Source: Candidatus Zixiibacteriota bacterium (lineage in GTDB: Bacteria > Zixibacteria > MSB-5A5 > GN15 > FEB-12). From it: a DNA stretch of 22,892 nucleotides. The notes beneath the pieces are model-generated. The model made no database searches and had not been told where the DNA came from. It saw only the letters and a program-made list of their open reading frames with translations. The stretch lies in NCBI GenBank assembly GCA_023700785.1, contig JAMPYH010000003.1, positions 1-22,892 of the forward strand. The letters run 5' to 3'. Made by a program: the position numbers and the translations under genes. The stretch's first letter is position 1. Every line of letters starts with the position of its first letter. This document shows, one piece after another, positions 7,422 to 13,737 of this stretch.

Positions 7422-8093
7422 TCACGACTCAACGTGGTTTTCCGGTCGATGCCGCGCGATCTGCCCATCAACCAGGTAGATGACATCTTCTGCGATATTG
7501 GTCGCGTGATCCGCGACCCGCTCAAGATATCGCGACACTGTCAGCAATTGGATCAGTTCATCTGTCCTGGAAGTGTCCTTACGGATAGCCTCCTTGACCC
7601 GGTCGTACATCTGGCGATGCGCGGAATCGATGAGGTCATCGTCCGCCAATACTTGCCGGGCCAGCGCTGTGTTCATATCCACCAGCGCGTCAAGGCTGCG
7701 GTGGACCATCCCCTGGACGCGCTCTGCCATCAGTGCCAGGTCGAAGGGTGGCGCGATCGGCGGTTGCAAACTGAGCGACAACGAGCGCTCCGCGATATTC
7801 ACCGCCAGGTCACCGATCCGCTCCAGGTCGTTGTTGATCTTGAGCACGGCGATGAGAAAACGAAGGTCGATCGCCACCGGCTGATGGAGCGCCAATATCT
7901 TGAGGCAATCCTCTTCGATGTCAACTTCATGTTGATCTATCTCGGTGTCCGCAGAGAGTACCCGCTTGGCCTGCTCGGTATTTCTCGAAATGAGTGACGC
8001 CACTGCCTGCCGAAGCGCGTCTTCGACTTCAGCGCCAAGCGTCAATATCTGCTGTTTTACTCGGGTGATCTCTCGGAGTAGATGTTGTGACAT
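7422..8093 (-). CDS. phoU: PhoU phosphate signalling regulator
   Basis: This is a 223-residue all-helical protein made of two three-helix repeats. PhoU links phosphate transport to the PhoR/PhoB-type two-component system and represses the Pho response when phosphate is plentiful. Each repeat carries the metal-cluster motif: ERIGDLAVNIAE (residues 91-102) and ERVADHATNIAE (191-202). The N-terminal MSQHLLREITRVKQQILTLG is also typical. The frame stays open upstream to 8198, but family alignment favours ATG at 8093; GGAG at 8111-8108 lies 14 bases upstream, rather far. No pstSCAB or phoR/phoB genes are in the window; the gene converges on the DUF47-pit pair instead. Confidence 0.93.
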   Translation of the reverse strand: MSQHLLREITRVKQQILTLGAEVEDALRQAVASLISRNTEQAKRVLSADTEIDQHEVDIEEDCLKILALHQPVAIDLRFLIAVLKINNDLERIGDLAVNIAERSLSLSLQPPIAPPFDLALMAERVQGMVHRSLDALVDMNTALARQVLADDDLIDSAHRQMYDRVKEAIRKDTSRTDELIQLLTVSRYLERVADHATNIAEDVIYLVDGQIARHRPENHVES

Positions 8094-8127
8094 GAACGAG
8101 TTGTCGTCTCCTATAGGTGAAGCGCTG

Positions 8128-8155
8128 AATATAGTTTTGGCCAAACAGTCCGCAA
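8128..8155 (-). promoter_or_regulatory. Candidate phoU promoter with a TTTGGCCAAA palindrome between -35 and -10
   Basis: Read on the minus strand, TTGCGG (8155-8150) is followed after 16 bases by TATATT (8133-8128, 5 of 6 to TATAAT). The spacer contains the perfect palindrome TTTGGCCAAA (8145-8136), 2 bases from the -10. The same arrangement occurs at 3164-3191 before the cytochrome gene. A protein bound there could block or realign RNA polymerase. The -35 match is weak, as is usual for activated or regulated promoters. Confidence 0.4.
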
Positions 8156-8267
8156 CTAATAATTCATTAATACTCGATGTCCCGCGTCCATACTGCAAAT
8201 CGCATCCCGTTGTTACGCAAAGCGATAGATCGGGTACGCAGGGGCCGACAACAATCCCGAATTTTCA

Positions 8268-8289
8268 CTGACAGCCGCTGTCAGCGGCT
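8268..8289 (+). promoter_or_regulatory. Overlapping, mutually exclusive hairpins before the small ORF
   Basis: CTGACAG (8268-8274) can pair with CTGTCAG (8278-8284) around a 3-base loop. AGCCGC (8273-8278) can instead pair with GCGGCT (8284-8289) around TGTCA. The two share bases and cannot form together, the geometry of an attenuator or of an operator made of overlapping palindromes. The element lies about 45 bases before the start at 8332. The rest of spacer 8199-8267 shows nothing I can name. Confidence 0.3.
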
Positions 8290-8331
8290 CTGCCGATATT
8301 TCGCTCGGACAGGATAACTCAGGGGAACGAC

Positions 8332-8574
8332 ATGGATGATCTGGACAAAGAAACAAGACGACGTTGTGCTCACGCCGAATCGCGAGTCCCATCGCAATTC
8401 TCGGCCAAAGTGCATATCGACCGGACGGGGGTGAGGTCTATACGTATCCGATCGGCCGACAGCCTTTCCGGCGAGCAGGGGAGATCGGAGCTGGTCGTGC
8501 CACAATCGCAGGCGTACCAATTCATGGAAATGGTTATTCACGTGGTAGCGGAAATGGAACGGCGCCGGAAGTGA
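8332..8574 (+). CDS. Small hypothetical protein, 80 residues
   Basis: I do not recognise this protein. It is short, soluble and charged, starting MDDLDKETRRRCAHAESRVP. It has a middle part that could form beta strands (AKVHIDRTGVRSIRIRSAD) and a C-terminal amphipathic helix (QAYQFMEMVIHVVAEMERRRK). It has no signal peptide, membrane helix or metal motif; the single Cys is residue 12. AGGGGA (8321-8326) gives a good ribosome binding site 5 bases before ATG 8332. Codon choice (ATC, GTG/GTC, CTG, TCG) resembles the neighbouring genes. It stands alone between divergent phoU and the convergent M29 peptidase, so context does not suggest a job. Overlapping frames are also open for a short stretch but have no such start signal. 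Confidence 0.5.
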   Translation: MDDLDKETRRRCAHAESRVPSQFSAKVHIDRTGVRSIRIRSADSLSGEQGRSELVVPQSQAYQFMEMVIHVVAEMERRRK

Positions 8575-8589
8575 TCTCACCCGGCGCCG
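8560..8589. terminator. GC-rich hairpin between convergent genes
   Basis: CGGCGCCGG (8560-8568) pairs perfectly with CCGGCGCCG (8581-8589) around a 12-base loop that contains the TGA stop of the small ORF. It lies 25 bases beyond the end of the M29 peptidase on the other strand. There is no T tract on either side, so it could be a weak or factor-assisted terminator or a transcript-end stabiliser. Confidence 0.45.
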
Positions 8590-8614
8590 GAACATTGGCC
8601 AGTCAGGATTCGAC

Positions 8615-9754
8615 TTAGTTTAGTCCGACCGGTCGAAGCTCCTCTTGGGAGAATGCTTTCTCCATCGCGGCATCGACAAAAACGCCGTCCTTGCGGACCA
8701 GCTTGTTGTCGAACCAGAGCTCGCCACCGCCGTAGTCCGGGCGCTGAATTAGCACCATATCCCAATGGATGGCCGACTGGTTGCCGTTGTACGCTTCGTC
8801 GTAGCACTGGCCCGGAGTGAAGTGGATCGACCCCGCGATCTTCTCGTCGAACAGCGTGTCCTTCATCGGGTGGAGGATGAACGGATTGACCCCGATCGCG
8901 AACTCGCCGACATAGCGCGCGCCTTCGTCGGTGTCAAGGATCTTGTTCAACTTATCGACATTGGCGTCAGCTGTCGCCTTTACCACTTTCCCTTTCTCGA
9001 ACGTAAGGGATATCTGGTTATAGACAACTCCCTGATACAGCGACGGCGTGTTGAACGTGATCATGCCATTGACGGAGTCGCGTACTGGCGCGGTATAGAC
9101 CTCGCCGTCCGGAATATTGCGGTGTCCATCGCATTTGACCGGCGGGATCCCCTTGATGGAGAACCGGAGGTCGGTCCCCGGTGAGACGATCCGCACCTGG
9201 TCGGTCGCGTCAACCAACTTAAACAGCATATCCTGGGCTTTGGACATCTTGGCGTAATCCGCGCAACAGACATCAAAATAGAAGTCTTCGAAACTTTCCT
9301 GTGATGTTTGCGCCAACTGGGCCATGGCGTTATTGGGGTAGCGAAGCACCACCCAGCGTGTCCGCTTGACCCGTTCCTCGAGGTGGACCGGCTTATAAAA
9401 CAGCGTGTTGTACTTGTCCATGTGCTCGCTGGGGATATCCGCCAGATCGAACGGATTGTCCGAGCCGCGCAGACCTATGTAAGCGTCGGCTCGCTCCATC
9501 AGCTTCAGATGAAGCTCCTTCTGCACCTGGTACTGCGCGTCGGTGGCGCTCTTGACCCACTGGCGGATCAGCGATTCGTCATTATAGAACCAGAACGGGA
9601 CCGCGCCTTTCTCTGTGGCGATCCGCACGATCTGTTTCCCCAGTTCCAGCGTCTCTTTTCCCTTGATCTCCAGATAGAGCACTTCTCCTTTTTGCAGGCG
9701 AAGCGAGTAGTCTATCAGTTGCCGACCAAGGATCTCATTACGTTTATCTTTCAT
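8615..9754 (-). CDS. M29-family (AmpS/AmpT/PepS-like) metallo-aminopeptidase
   Basis: This 379-residue cytoplasmic enzyme belongs to the thermophilic aminopeptidase family M29, which removes N-terminal residues from peptides using a dinuclear metal site. The metal-ligand pattern is visible: E218 in PDGEVYTAP, E284 in YVGEFAIGVNP, H311 in SIHFTPG, and H330 with D332 in AIHWD. Tyr and Asp residues near the C terminus (RPDYGGGELWFDN) are also typical. The frame is open upstream to 10000, but the minus-strand AGGAG (9765-9761) lies 6-7 bases before ATG 9754 and the family start fits (MKDKRNEILGRQLIDYSLRLQKGE). The gene has no signal peptide and stands alone, diverging from cheW. Confidence 0.93.
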   Translation of the reverse strand: MKDKRNEILGRQLIDYSLRLQKGEVLYLEIKGKETLELGKQIVRIATEKGAVPFWFYNDESLIRQWVKSATDAQYQVQKELHLKLMERADAYIGLRGSDNPFDLADIPSEHMDKYNTLFYKPVHLEERVKRTRWVVLRYPNNAMAQLAQTSQESFEDFYFDVCCADYAKMSKAQDMLFKLVDATDQVRIVSPGTDLRFSIKGIPPVKCDGHRNIPDGEVYTAPVRDSVNGMITFNTPSLYQGVVYNQISLTFEKGKVVKATADANVDKLNKILDTDEGARYVGEFAIGVNPFILHPMKDTLFDEKIAGSIHFTPGQCYDEAYNGNQSAIHWDMVLIQRPDYGGGELWFDNKLVRKDGVFVDAAMEKAFSQEELRPVGLN

Positions 9755-9790
9755 CTTTATCTCCTCAGTATCTTTAATCCAGTTGCGTGG

Positions 9791-9819
9791 AAAATAACAC
9801 AAACCACGTCCCCTGGCAA
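9791..9819 (-). promoter_or_regulatory. Candidate promoter of the M29 peptidase gene
   Basis: On the minus strand TTGCCA (9819-9814, 5 of 6 to TTGACA) is followed after exactly 17 bases by TATTTT (9796-9791, 4 of 6). This gives a leader of about 30 bases to ATG 9754. Its -35 box is half of the palindrome at 9813-9826. Confidence 0.5.
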
Positions 9820-9826
9820 TTGCCAG
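9813..9826. promoter_or_regulatory. Perfect 14-bp palindrome, probable operator in a divergent promoter region
   Basis: CTGGCAATTGCCAG reads the same on both strands. It lies between the divergently transcribed M29 peptidase (start 9754) and cheW (start 9982) and overlaps the candidate -35 box of the peptidase promoter. This is a typical site for a dimeric repressor. Confidence 0.45.
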
Positions 9827-9850
9827 CTCGGACGAAGTAACCGATTGGGA

Positions 9851-9856
9851 TATAAT
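9851..9856 (+). promoter_or_regulatory. Possible -10 element upstream of cheW
   Basis: A perfect TATAAT is present 125 bases before the cheW start. No acceptable -35 box lies 16-18 bases upstream and there is no TGn extension, so it would need an activator or may be chance. The remaining spacer 9857-9981 has no gene that I can support. Confidence 0.25.
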
Positions 9857-9981
9857 AAGTAAGGCCAATATACGCGGCCGGATGCCGCCCTCCCGAGGTA
9901 GTTGACCGCGTAAGGCTTTGACCGGATATGTCGATATGTAACCCAAAGGGGAGAACGGCACATGGAAAAGGAAGTATTGGG

Positions 9982-10470
9982 ATGAAGAGCAGTTCCGCAT
10001 CGCAAGGGAATAAAGCCGTCGCCGGCGACGAACTTCAGTTGGTATCGTTCAATATTGGCTCCGAAGAGTTCGGCGTCGATATCCTCAAAGTGCAGGAGAT
10101 CAATCGGATGGTTGAGATCACGCGTGTGCCTCAGACGCCGCACTATGTCGAGGGAGTGATCAACCTGCGCGGCAAGGTTATCCCGATCATCGACCTGCGC
10201 AAGCGCTTCAACCTCGAGGTGAGAGCGTATGACAAAAATACGCGGATCGTCGTCGTCGATATTAACGGGATGGTGATGGGGATGATCGTGGACGCGGTCT
10301 CCGAGGTCCTGCGCCTCCAATCAAATACTATCGAATCCGCTCCGGACATTGTCACCGGAGTTAACGCGGACTACATCCAGGGCGTTGCCAAGCTGGAAGA
10401 CCGTCTGCTCATATTCCTGGATCTATCCAAAGTGGTCGAAACGGTGGATGCCGCGATGGCAGGGAATTGA
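9982..10470 (+). CDS. cheW: CheW-like chemotaxis coupling protein (orphan)
   Basis: A 162-residue protein with one CheW domain after a Ser/Ala-rich linker of about 15 residues. CheW couples chemoreceptors to the CheA kinase in the cytoplasmic array. Typical elements are QLVSFNIGSEEFGVDILKV (19-37), EITRVPQTPHYVEGVINLRG (45-64) and KVIPIIDLRKRF (65-76), the core of the second beta barrel. VDAVSEVLRL (103-112) follows, then the closing GVAKLEDRLLIFLDLSKV (134-151). The frame is open from 9928, but AAGGAAG (about 9967-9973) lies 8 bases before ATG 9982, so that start is preferred. No cheA, receptor or flagellar gene is nearby; it may serve a distant array or another signalling complex. Confidence 0.93.
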   Translation: MKSSSASQGNKAVAGDELQLVSFNIGSEEFGVDILKVQEINRMVEITRVPQTPHYVEGVINLRGKVIPIIDLRKRFNLEVRAYDKNTRIVVVDINGMVMGMIVDAVSEVLRLQSNTIESAPDIVTGVNADYIQGVAKLEDRLLIFLDLSKVVETVDAAMAGN

Positions 10471-10481
10471 CCTGCAGTGTT

Positions 10482-10516
10482 TACAGAAAAGGCCGGCACC
10501 GCCGGCCTTTTCTGTA
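10482..10516. terminator. Bidirectional intrinsic terminator between cheW and the lipoprotein gene
   Basis: A perfect 16-bp stem: the left arm 10482-10497 contains GAAAAGGCCGGC, the right arm 10501-10516 contains GCCGGCCTTTTC, and the loop is ACC. The arms carry AAAA/TTTT, so a U tract is produced in either direction. It lies 11 bases after the cheW stop and 11 bases before the end of the convergent lipoprotein gene. Confidence 0.92.
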
Positions 10517-10527
10517 TGCGATAGCCA

Positions 10528-11094
10528 CTACTTGTATTGTTCTAACTTTACTATGTCAAATAACAAGTAACCGGTGGTGATATCATCGCTCCCCGCGGAC
10601 AACCGCACTACCAGCGTGTCATTCTCATACAGGCGCAGGGTATCTTCAAGCGTGTAAAACTGCCATGTGTCGGCTGTGATTGGAGTGGACTTCCTCACCT
10701 CGTCAGTTCCCCCGGTGAACATCCGGAATTGCGCGTTCCCGCCAGTCCACCCATTGAGCGCTTTCCCCCAGACGGTCAGACGGTACACCGAGCGATCGAC
10801 CGGGCCAACGACATAGTATTGCGCGAAGCCGTCATCTGGAGGGAAGTCCGGCTCGCGACGCAACGACCAATAGCCCCCCAACAATGGCACATCATTTGAA
10901 TAAAGTTCAGCCGGGTCGTTGATGGTATCATTGAGATGCCAGCCCGCGAAGGACGGCGCGTCATTGAATTCGAAACTTGGATTGTCGATAAGATTGCTGT
11001 CGTCGCTCCCTGGCCCGGAGACGTCATTCGTGCATCCAGCCAGCGCGCCAACCATGCCCAGGGCCAGGAGCAATCGCGTTATTGGTCTATTCAT
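10528..11094 (-). CDS. Lipoprotein with a carbohydrate-binding-module-like beta-sandwich domain
   Basis: A 188-residue protein with a lipoprotein signal peptide (MNRPITRLLLALGMVGALAG) and lipobox LAGC, so Cys21 would be lipidated. After a short Ser/Gly/Asp-rich linker, the rest resembles CBM4/9-type or DUF642-type jelly rolls. It opens with NLIDNPSFEFND and W53, has Tyr/Trp-rich strands (YRLTVWGKALNGWTGGNAQFRMF), and closes with DTLVVRLSAGSDDITTGYLLFDIVKLEQ, the usual pattern of these ligand-binding folds. The ligand is unknown; carbohydrate is an inference from fold style. The frame is open upstream, but the start at 11094 is required by the signal peptide. It diverges from the glycosyltransferase gene and ends at a shared terminator with cheW. 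Confidence 0.75.
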   Translation of the reverse strand: MNRPITRLLLALGMVGALAGCTNDVSGPGSDDSNLIDNPSFEFNDAPSFAGWHLNDTINDPAELYSNDVPLLGGYWSLRREPDFPPDDGFAQYYVVGPVDRSVYRLTVWGKALNGWTGGNAQFRMFTGGTDEVRKSTPITADTWQFYTLEDTLRLYENDTLVVRLSAGSDDITTGYLLFDIVKLEQYK

Positions 11095-11118
11095 AATACT
11101 CTTGTACCAAACTATAGT
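11090..11118. promoter_or_regulatory. Candidate divergent promoter with a symmetric -10 (ACTATAGT)
   Basis: ACTATAGT (11111-11118) is a perfect palindrome that gives TATAGT (5 of 6) on both strands. On the plus strand, TTCATA (11090-11095) lies 17 bases before it as a possible -35. On the minus strand the best -35 is poor (TTGTCT, with an over-long spacer). The site lies between the lipoprotein start (11094, -) and the glycosyltransferase start (11203, +). Confidence 0.3.
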
Positions 11119-11202
11119 GGCACGGCCGATACCGCCAGACAAAATATGTTGTCGGGATTGACCCGGCTGACGCGATACGCTACTTTTCCTCCCGAAGACC
11201 TT

Positions 11203-12405
11203 ATGGCCAGCCAATCCAGGATCACATTTCTTAATCTGTCCATCGGACGAGGGCATCCCTTCTATTTGGAGGGGATAGTGGAGGCGATCAACCGCTCGGG
11301 CAAGATCAGTCTCGTACGGTCGGTCGAGGAAGTCACGCAAATTGTGCCATGGCCGTCGCGTCAGGCCTGGAAGTGGGTTGACTGGCTTTATCGCCACGGT
11401 TCATCCCCCGGATTCCTGGCCACGACCTACAATCGACTGCGTCACCAGGCCAACTATAATAACTCTCGGTGGTCGATGTCGCTCCTTGCGGCTGGATTGA
11501 AGTCAAGATTTTCGACTGACTCGCAGCCGGTAGTTGTTTCGCATCCGATCCTGGTCGGCATTTTACGTGGTCGCAAAGGGATCATTTACCAGCACGGTGA
11601 GATGGTCGCTCCTCGGGAATCGCTGGTGAGCGGTGCCGAACTGATCATCGTGCCTACCCAGGCGGTTGCCGATCAATTCGCGTCAATTGGCTACGACCCC
11701 AGCCAGATCCTTGTCTCCGGGCTTTGCATAGAGCCCGCGATTGTGCGACAAGCAGCCGATGCTTTCACCGCGCGTATTGACCGCTTCGGCGGCGATCAAC
11801 CGCTGACCGGTGCCTTTTTCTCCTCCGGCGCTGAGCCGCGAGATCATGTCGAGCAACTGATCGCGGCGGCGGTAGCCGCGGCTTCGATGGATCAACGAGT
11901 GATCATCTTCGCGCGCCAATCCGGCAGGCTCGCCCAATTGACCGTGAAAGCATTTGAGCGACGCGGGATGCTATTCTCACGTCTCGATGCCTCCGCGGCC
12001 ATCCCCGCCGATCTCCCTCCAGTTCTCCTCGCGGAGTTTGAGAATCGTCGGGAAGAAGTCCTGCTCAGCTGCAGGCTGTTCAGGGAGTTTGACTATCTGG
12101 TCTCCCCGGCGCACGAGCGCACCAACTGGGCGCTAGGGTTGGGGGTCCCCATGTTTATCCTTGAGCCATCCAAGGGATCCTTTGCCCCCCTAAATCGCCA
12201 ACTCTTGCTGAACCACGAAGTCGCCTTCAGTCTCAGCAGCATGAACCACGCCGCCTCCCTGGGCGTCAAGCTGGAATCACTGAGAAATAGAGGCGCTCTG
12301 CTCGCCATGGCTCGCGCGGGATGGCGACGGTATGACATTAGCGGATTCGAGACGATTGCCGCGTTCCTCGCGTCCCGATTCGACCGGCCAACTGACTCCG
12401 CCTGA
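11203..12405 (+). CDS. Probable GT-B-fold glycosyltransferase (MurG/MGDG-synthase-like)
   Basis: The 400-residue protein has no signal peptide. Its N-terminal ITFLNLSIGRGHPFYLEG (residues 7-24) matches the glycine-rich loop that opens GT-B transferases such as MurG and diacylglycerol glycosyltransferases (SxGxGHxxA type). The inter-domain region has VVVSHPILVGILRGRKGIIYQHGEMV and AELIIVPTQAVADQF, as expected for the hinge. The C-terminal half has SPAHERTNWALGLGVPM (301-317) and EPSKGSFAPLNRQ (321-333), corresponding to the sugar-nucleotide-binding loop. The acceptor is unknown; a lipid or envelope glycan is plausible. The frame is open from 10936, but that region is antisense to the lipoprotein. 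ATG 11203 is chosen from the protein, though ATG 11146 is possible; neither has a strong ribosome binding site. The MFS gene starts 52 bases after it. Confidence 0.6.
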   Translation: MASQSRITFLNLSIGRGHPFYLEGIVEAINRSGKISLVRSVEEVTQIVPWPSRQAWKWVDWLYRHGSSPGFLATTYNRLRHQANYNNSRWSMSLLAAGLKSRFSTDSQPVVVSHPILVGILRGRKGIIYQHGEMVAPRESLVSGAELIIVPTQAVADQFASIGYDPSQILVSGLCIEPAIVRQAADAFTARIDRFGGDQPLTGAFFSSGAEPRDHVEQLIAAAVAAASMDQRVIIFARQSGRLAQLTVKAFERRGMLFSRLDASAAIPADLPPVLLAEFENRREEVLLSCRLFREFDYLVSPAHERTNWALGLGVPMFILEPSKGSFAPLNRQLLLNHEVAFSLSSMNHAASLGVKLESLRNRGALLAMARAGWRRYDISGFETIAAFLASRFDRPTDSA

Positions 12406-12457
12406 GCGGTTTTTAAATTGGGGGAGCTCAGGGAAGAGGATATATTCCAGTCCATCT

Positions 12458-13681
12458 ATGCTCCAGCGTCAGCTTCAGTTTTTTCGTCAGTTCGACCCAC
12501 GTTTGTGGGTGTTGGTGGCCGGGTGGTTCGTTGCGGCACTCGGGTTCGCCGCCTCGATCCCGTTTCTCTCGATCTATTTTCACTCTGAACTGGGGCTCTC
12601 TACTTCGCAGATAGGTCTGTTTTTCGCCGCACAGGCGATAGTTCGGTCTATTTTCCAGGCTGTCGGTGGCGAGATGTCGGATCGAATGGGGCGACAGGGG
12701 ATCCTGATCCACTCGCAGACAATTCGTGCCCTTTCCTTTCTCCTGTTGGGCATGTCCATCGCGTATCACTGGGGCTACTGGTGGATCACCGCGCTATTCA
12801 CTGTTAACTCGATCTTTGGATCACTTTTCATGCCTGCCGTCCATTCTCTGGTAGCCGACATTTTGCCTCCGGAGAAAAGACTCTACGGTTATGCGGTAGC
12901 GCGTTCGGCAAACAATCTCGGCTGGGCAGTTGGTCCGGCGATCGGCGGTTATCTCGCCAAGGCATCTTATCCATCCCTTTTTTATCTCTCTGCCGTTCTC
13001 ACGCTTGTTTCCGCGCTCATCTTCAGGTACTTCCTCAAAGTACCGCCCCTGACCAACGCACCGACCGACAAATTCCGGATGCGCGATCTGCTCGCCGTCA
13101 AGGATGACAAAAATCTCGCCATCCACGCGGTCCTGACTCTGCTGCTCTATCTGGTCGTGGCGCAGTTGATCGCCCCTTTCTCTGTCTATGCGGTCAGTAT
13201 GGTGGGCATCTCCGAGACGCAGCTTGGATTCCTCTTCACGCTGAACGGCTTGATGGTCGCGCTTCTCCAGATACCGATCACGCGGCTTTTTGCCCACAAA
13301 ACCTTTACCTACCAATTGGCGCTCGGCTCGATCTTTTATTTTGTCGGCTACGGGATGCTCGGCATCCTGATCGGCTTCGAGTACTTTATCTTTGCGCTGT
13401 TTGTCGTGACGCTTGGCGAGGTGATCATGTCGCCGCCGGGACTGACCCTCACTTCGCGGCTCGCCCCCCCCGGAAGACTCGGCCGGTACCTTGGCATTCG
13501 CGGATTTATGGAGACAGCCGGCTGGTCGCTTGGTCCGCTGTATGGCGGCGTCATTCTCGATCAGTATGGCGCCCATCCGGCGATCGCCTGGCTGATGATC
13601 TCATCGCTCGCTCTGGTCGCCGCGCTTGGCTACTGGCACTTTGGGAAATCGCTCCCTCGCGAGTACAATGTCAAAGAGTAA
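12458..13681 (+). CDS. Major facilitator superfamily transporter
   Basis: A 407-residue protein with about 12 hydrophobic segments. The MFS motif A is present between helices 2 and 3: GGEMSDRMGRQGIL (residues 70-83). The helix 4-5 region ARSANNLGWAVGPAIGGYLA fits the motif C type seen in drug/sugar exporters of the DHA1 group. The substrate cannot be told from sequence; efflux of a small compound is the usual role. The frame is open from 12332, but the part before 12458 overlaps the glycosyltransferase and is not transporter-like. The nearest purine-rich site (AGAGGA, about 12435-12440) is 17 bases from ATG 12458, so the start is somewhat uncertain. It is probably co-transcribed with the glycosyltransferase. 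Confidence 0.9.
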   Translation: MLQRQLQFFRQFDPRLWVLVAGWFVAALGFAASIPFLSIYFHSELGLSTSQIGLFFAAQAIVRSIFQAVGGEMSDRMGRQGILIHSQTIRALSFLLLGMSIAYHWGYWWITALFTVNSIFGSLFMPAVHSLVADILPPEKRLYGYAVARSANNLGWAVGPAIGGYLAKASYPSLFYLSAVLTLVSALIFRYFLKVPPLTNAPTDKFRMRDLLAVKDDKNLAIHAVLTLLLYLVVAQLIAPFSVYAVSMVGISETQLGFLFTLNGLMVALLQIPITRLFAHKTFTYQLALGSIFYFVGYGMLGILIGFEYFIFALFVVTLGEVIMSPPGLTLTSRLAPPGRLGRYLGIRGFMETAGWSLGPLYGGVILDQYGAHPAIAWLMISSLALVAALGYWHFGKSLPREYNVKE

Positions 13682-13682
13682 T

Positions 13683-13712
13683 AAAAAAAGCCGCTGTTGT
13701 TCACAGCGGCTT
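13683..13712. terminator. Intrinsic terminator shared by the MFS gene and the convergent paralog cluster
   Basis: AAGCCGCTGT (13688-13697) and ACAGCGGCTT (13703-13712) form a 10-bp stem with a 5-base loop. A run of seven A (13683-13689) lies on the left, so on the minus strand the hairpin is followed by a strong T tract. It best serves the minus-strand large-protein genes, and more weakly the MFS gene. Confidence 0.88.
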
Positions 13713-13737
13713 CTCATGTTCGACTGGTCTTAGGTCG

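Noticed and set aside
10936..11202. N-terminal extension of the glycosyltransferase frame over the lipoprotein gene
   Set aside because: The extension is antisense to a well-supported lipoprotein gene, shows no transferase features and has no ribosome binding site. The family-like sequence begins at about residue 5 of the start at 11203.
12332..12457. Upstream extension of the MFS transporter frame
   Set aside because: It overlaps the end of the glycosyltransferase in another frame and is not membrane-like. The protein resembles a transporter only from 12458.
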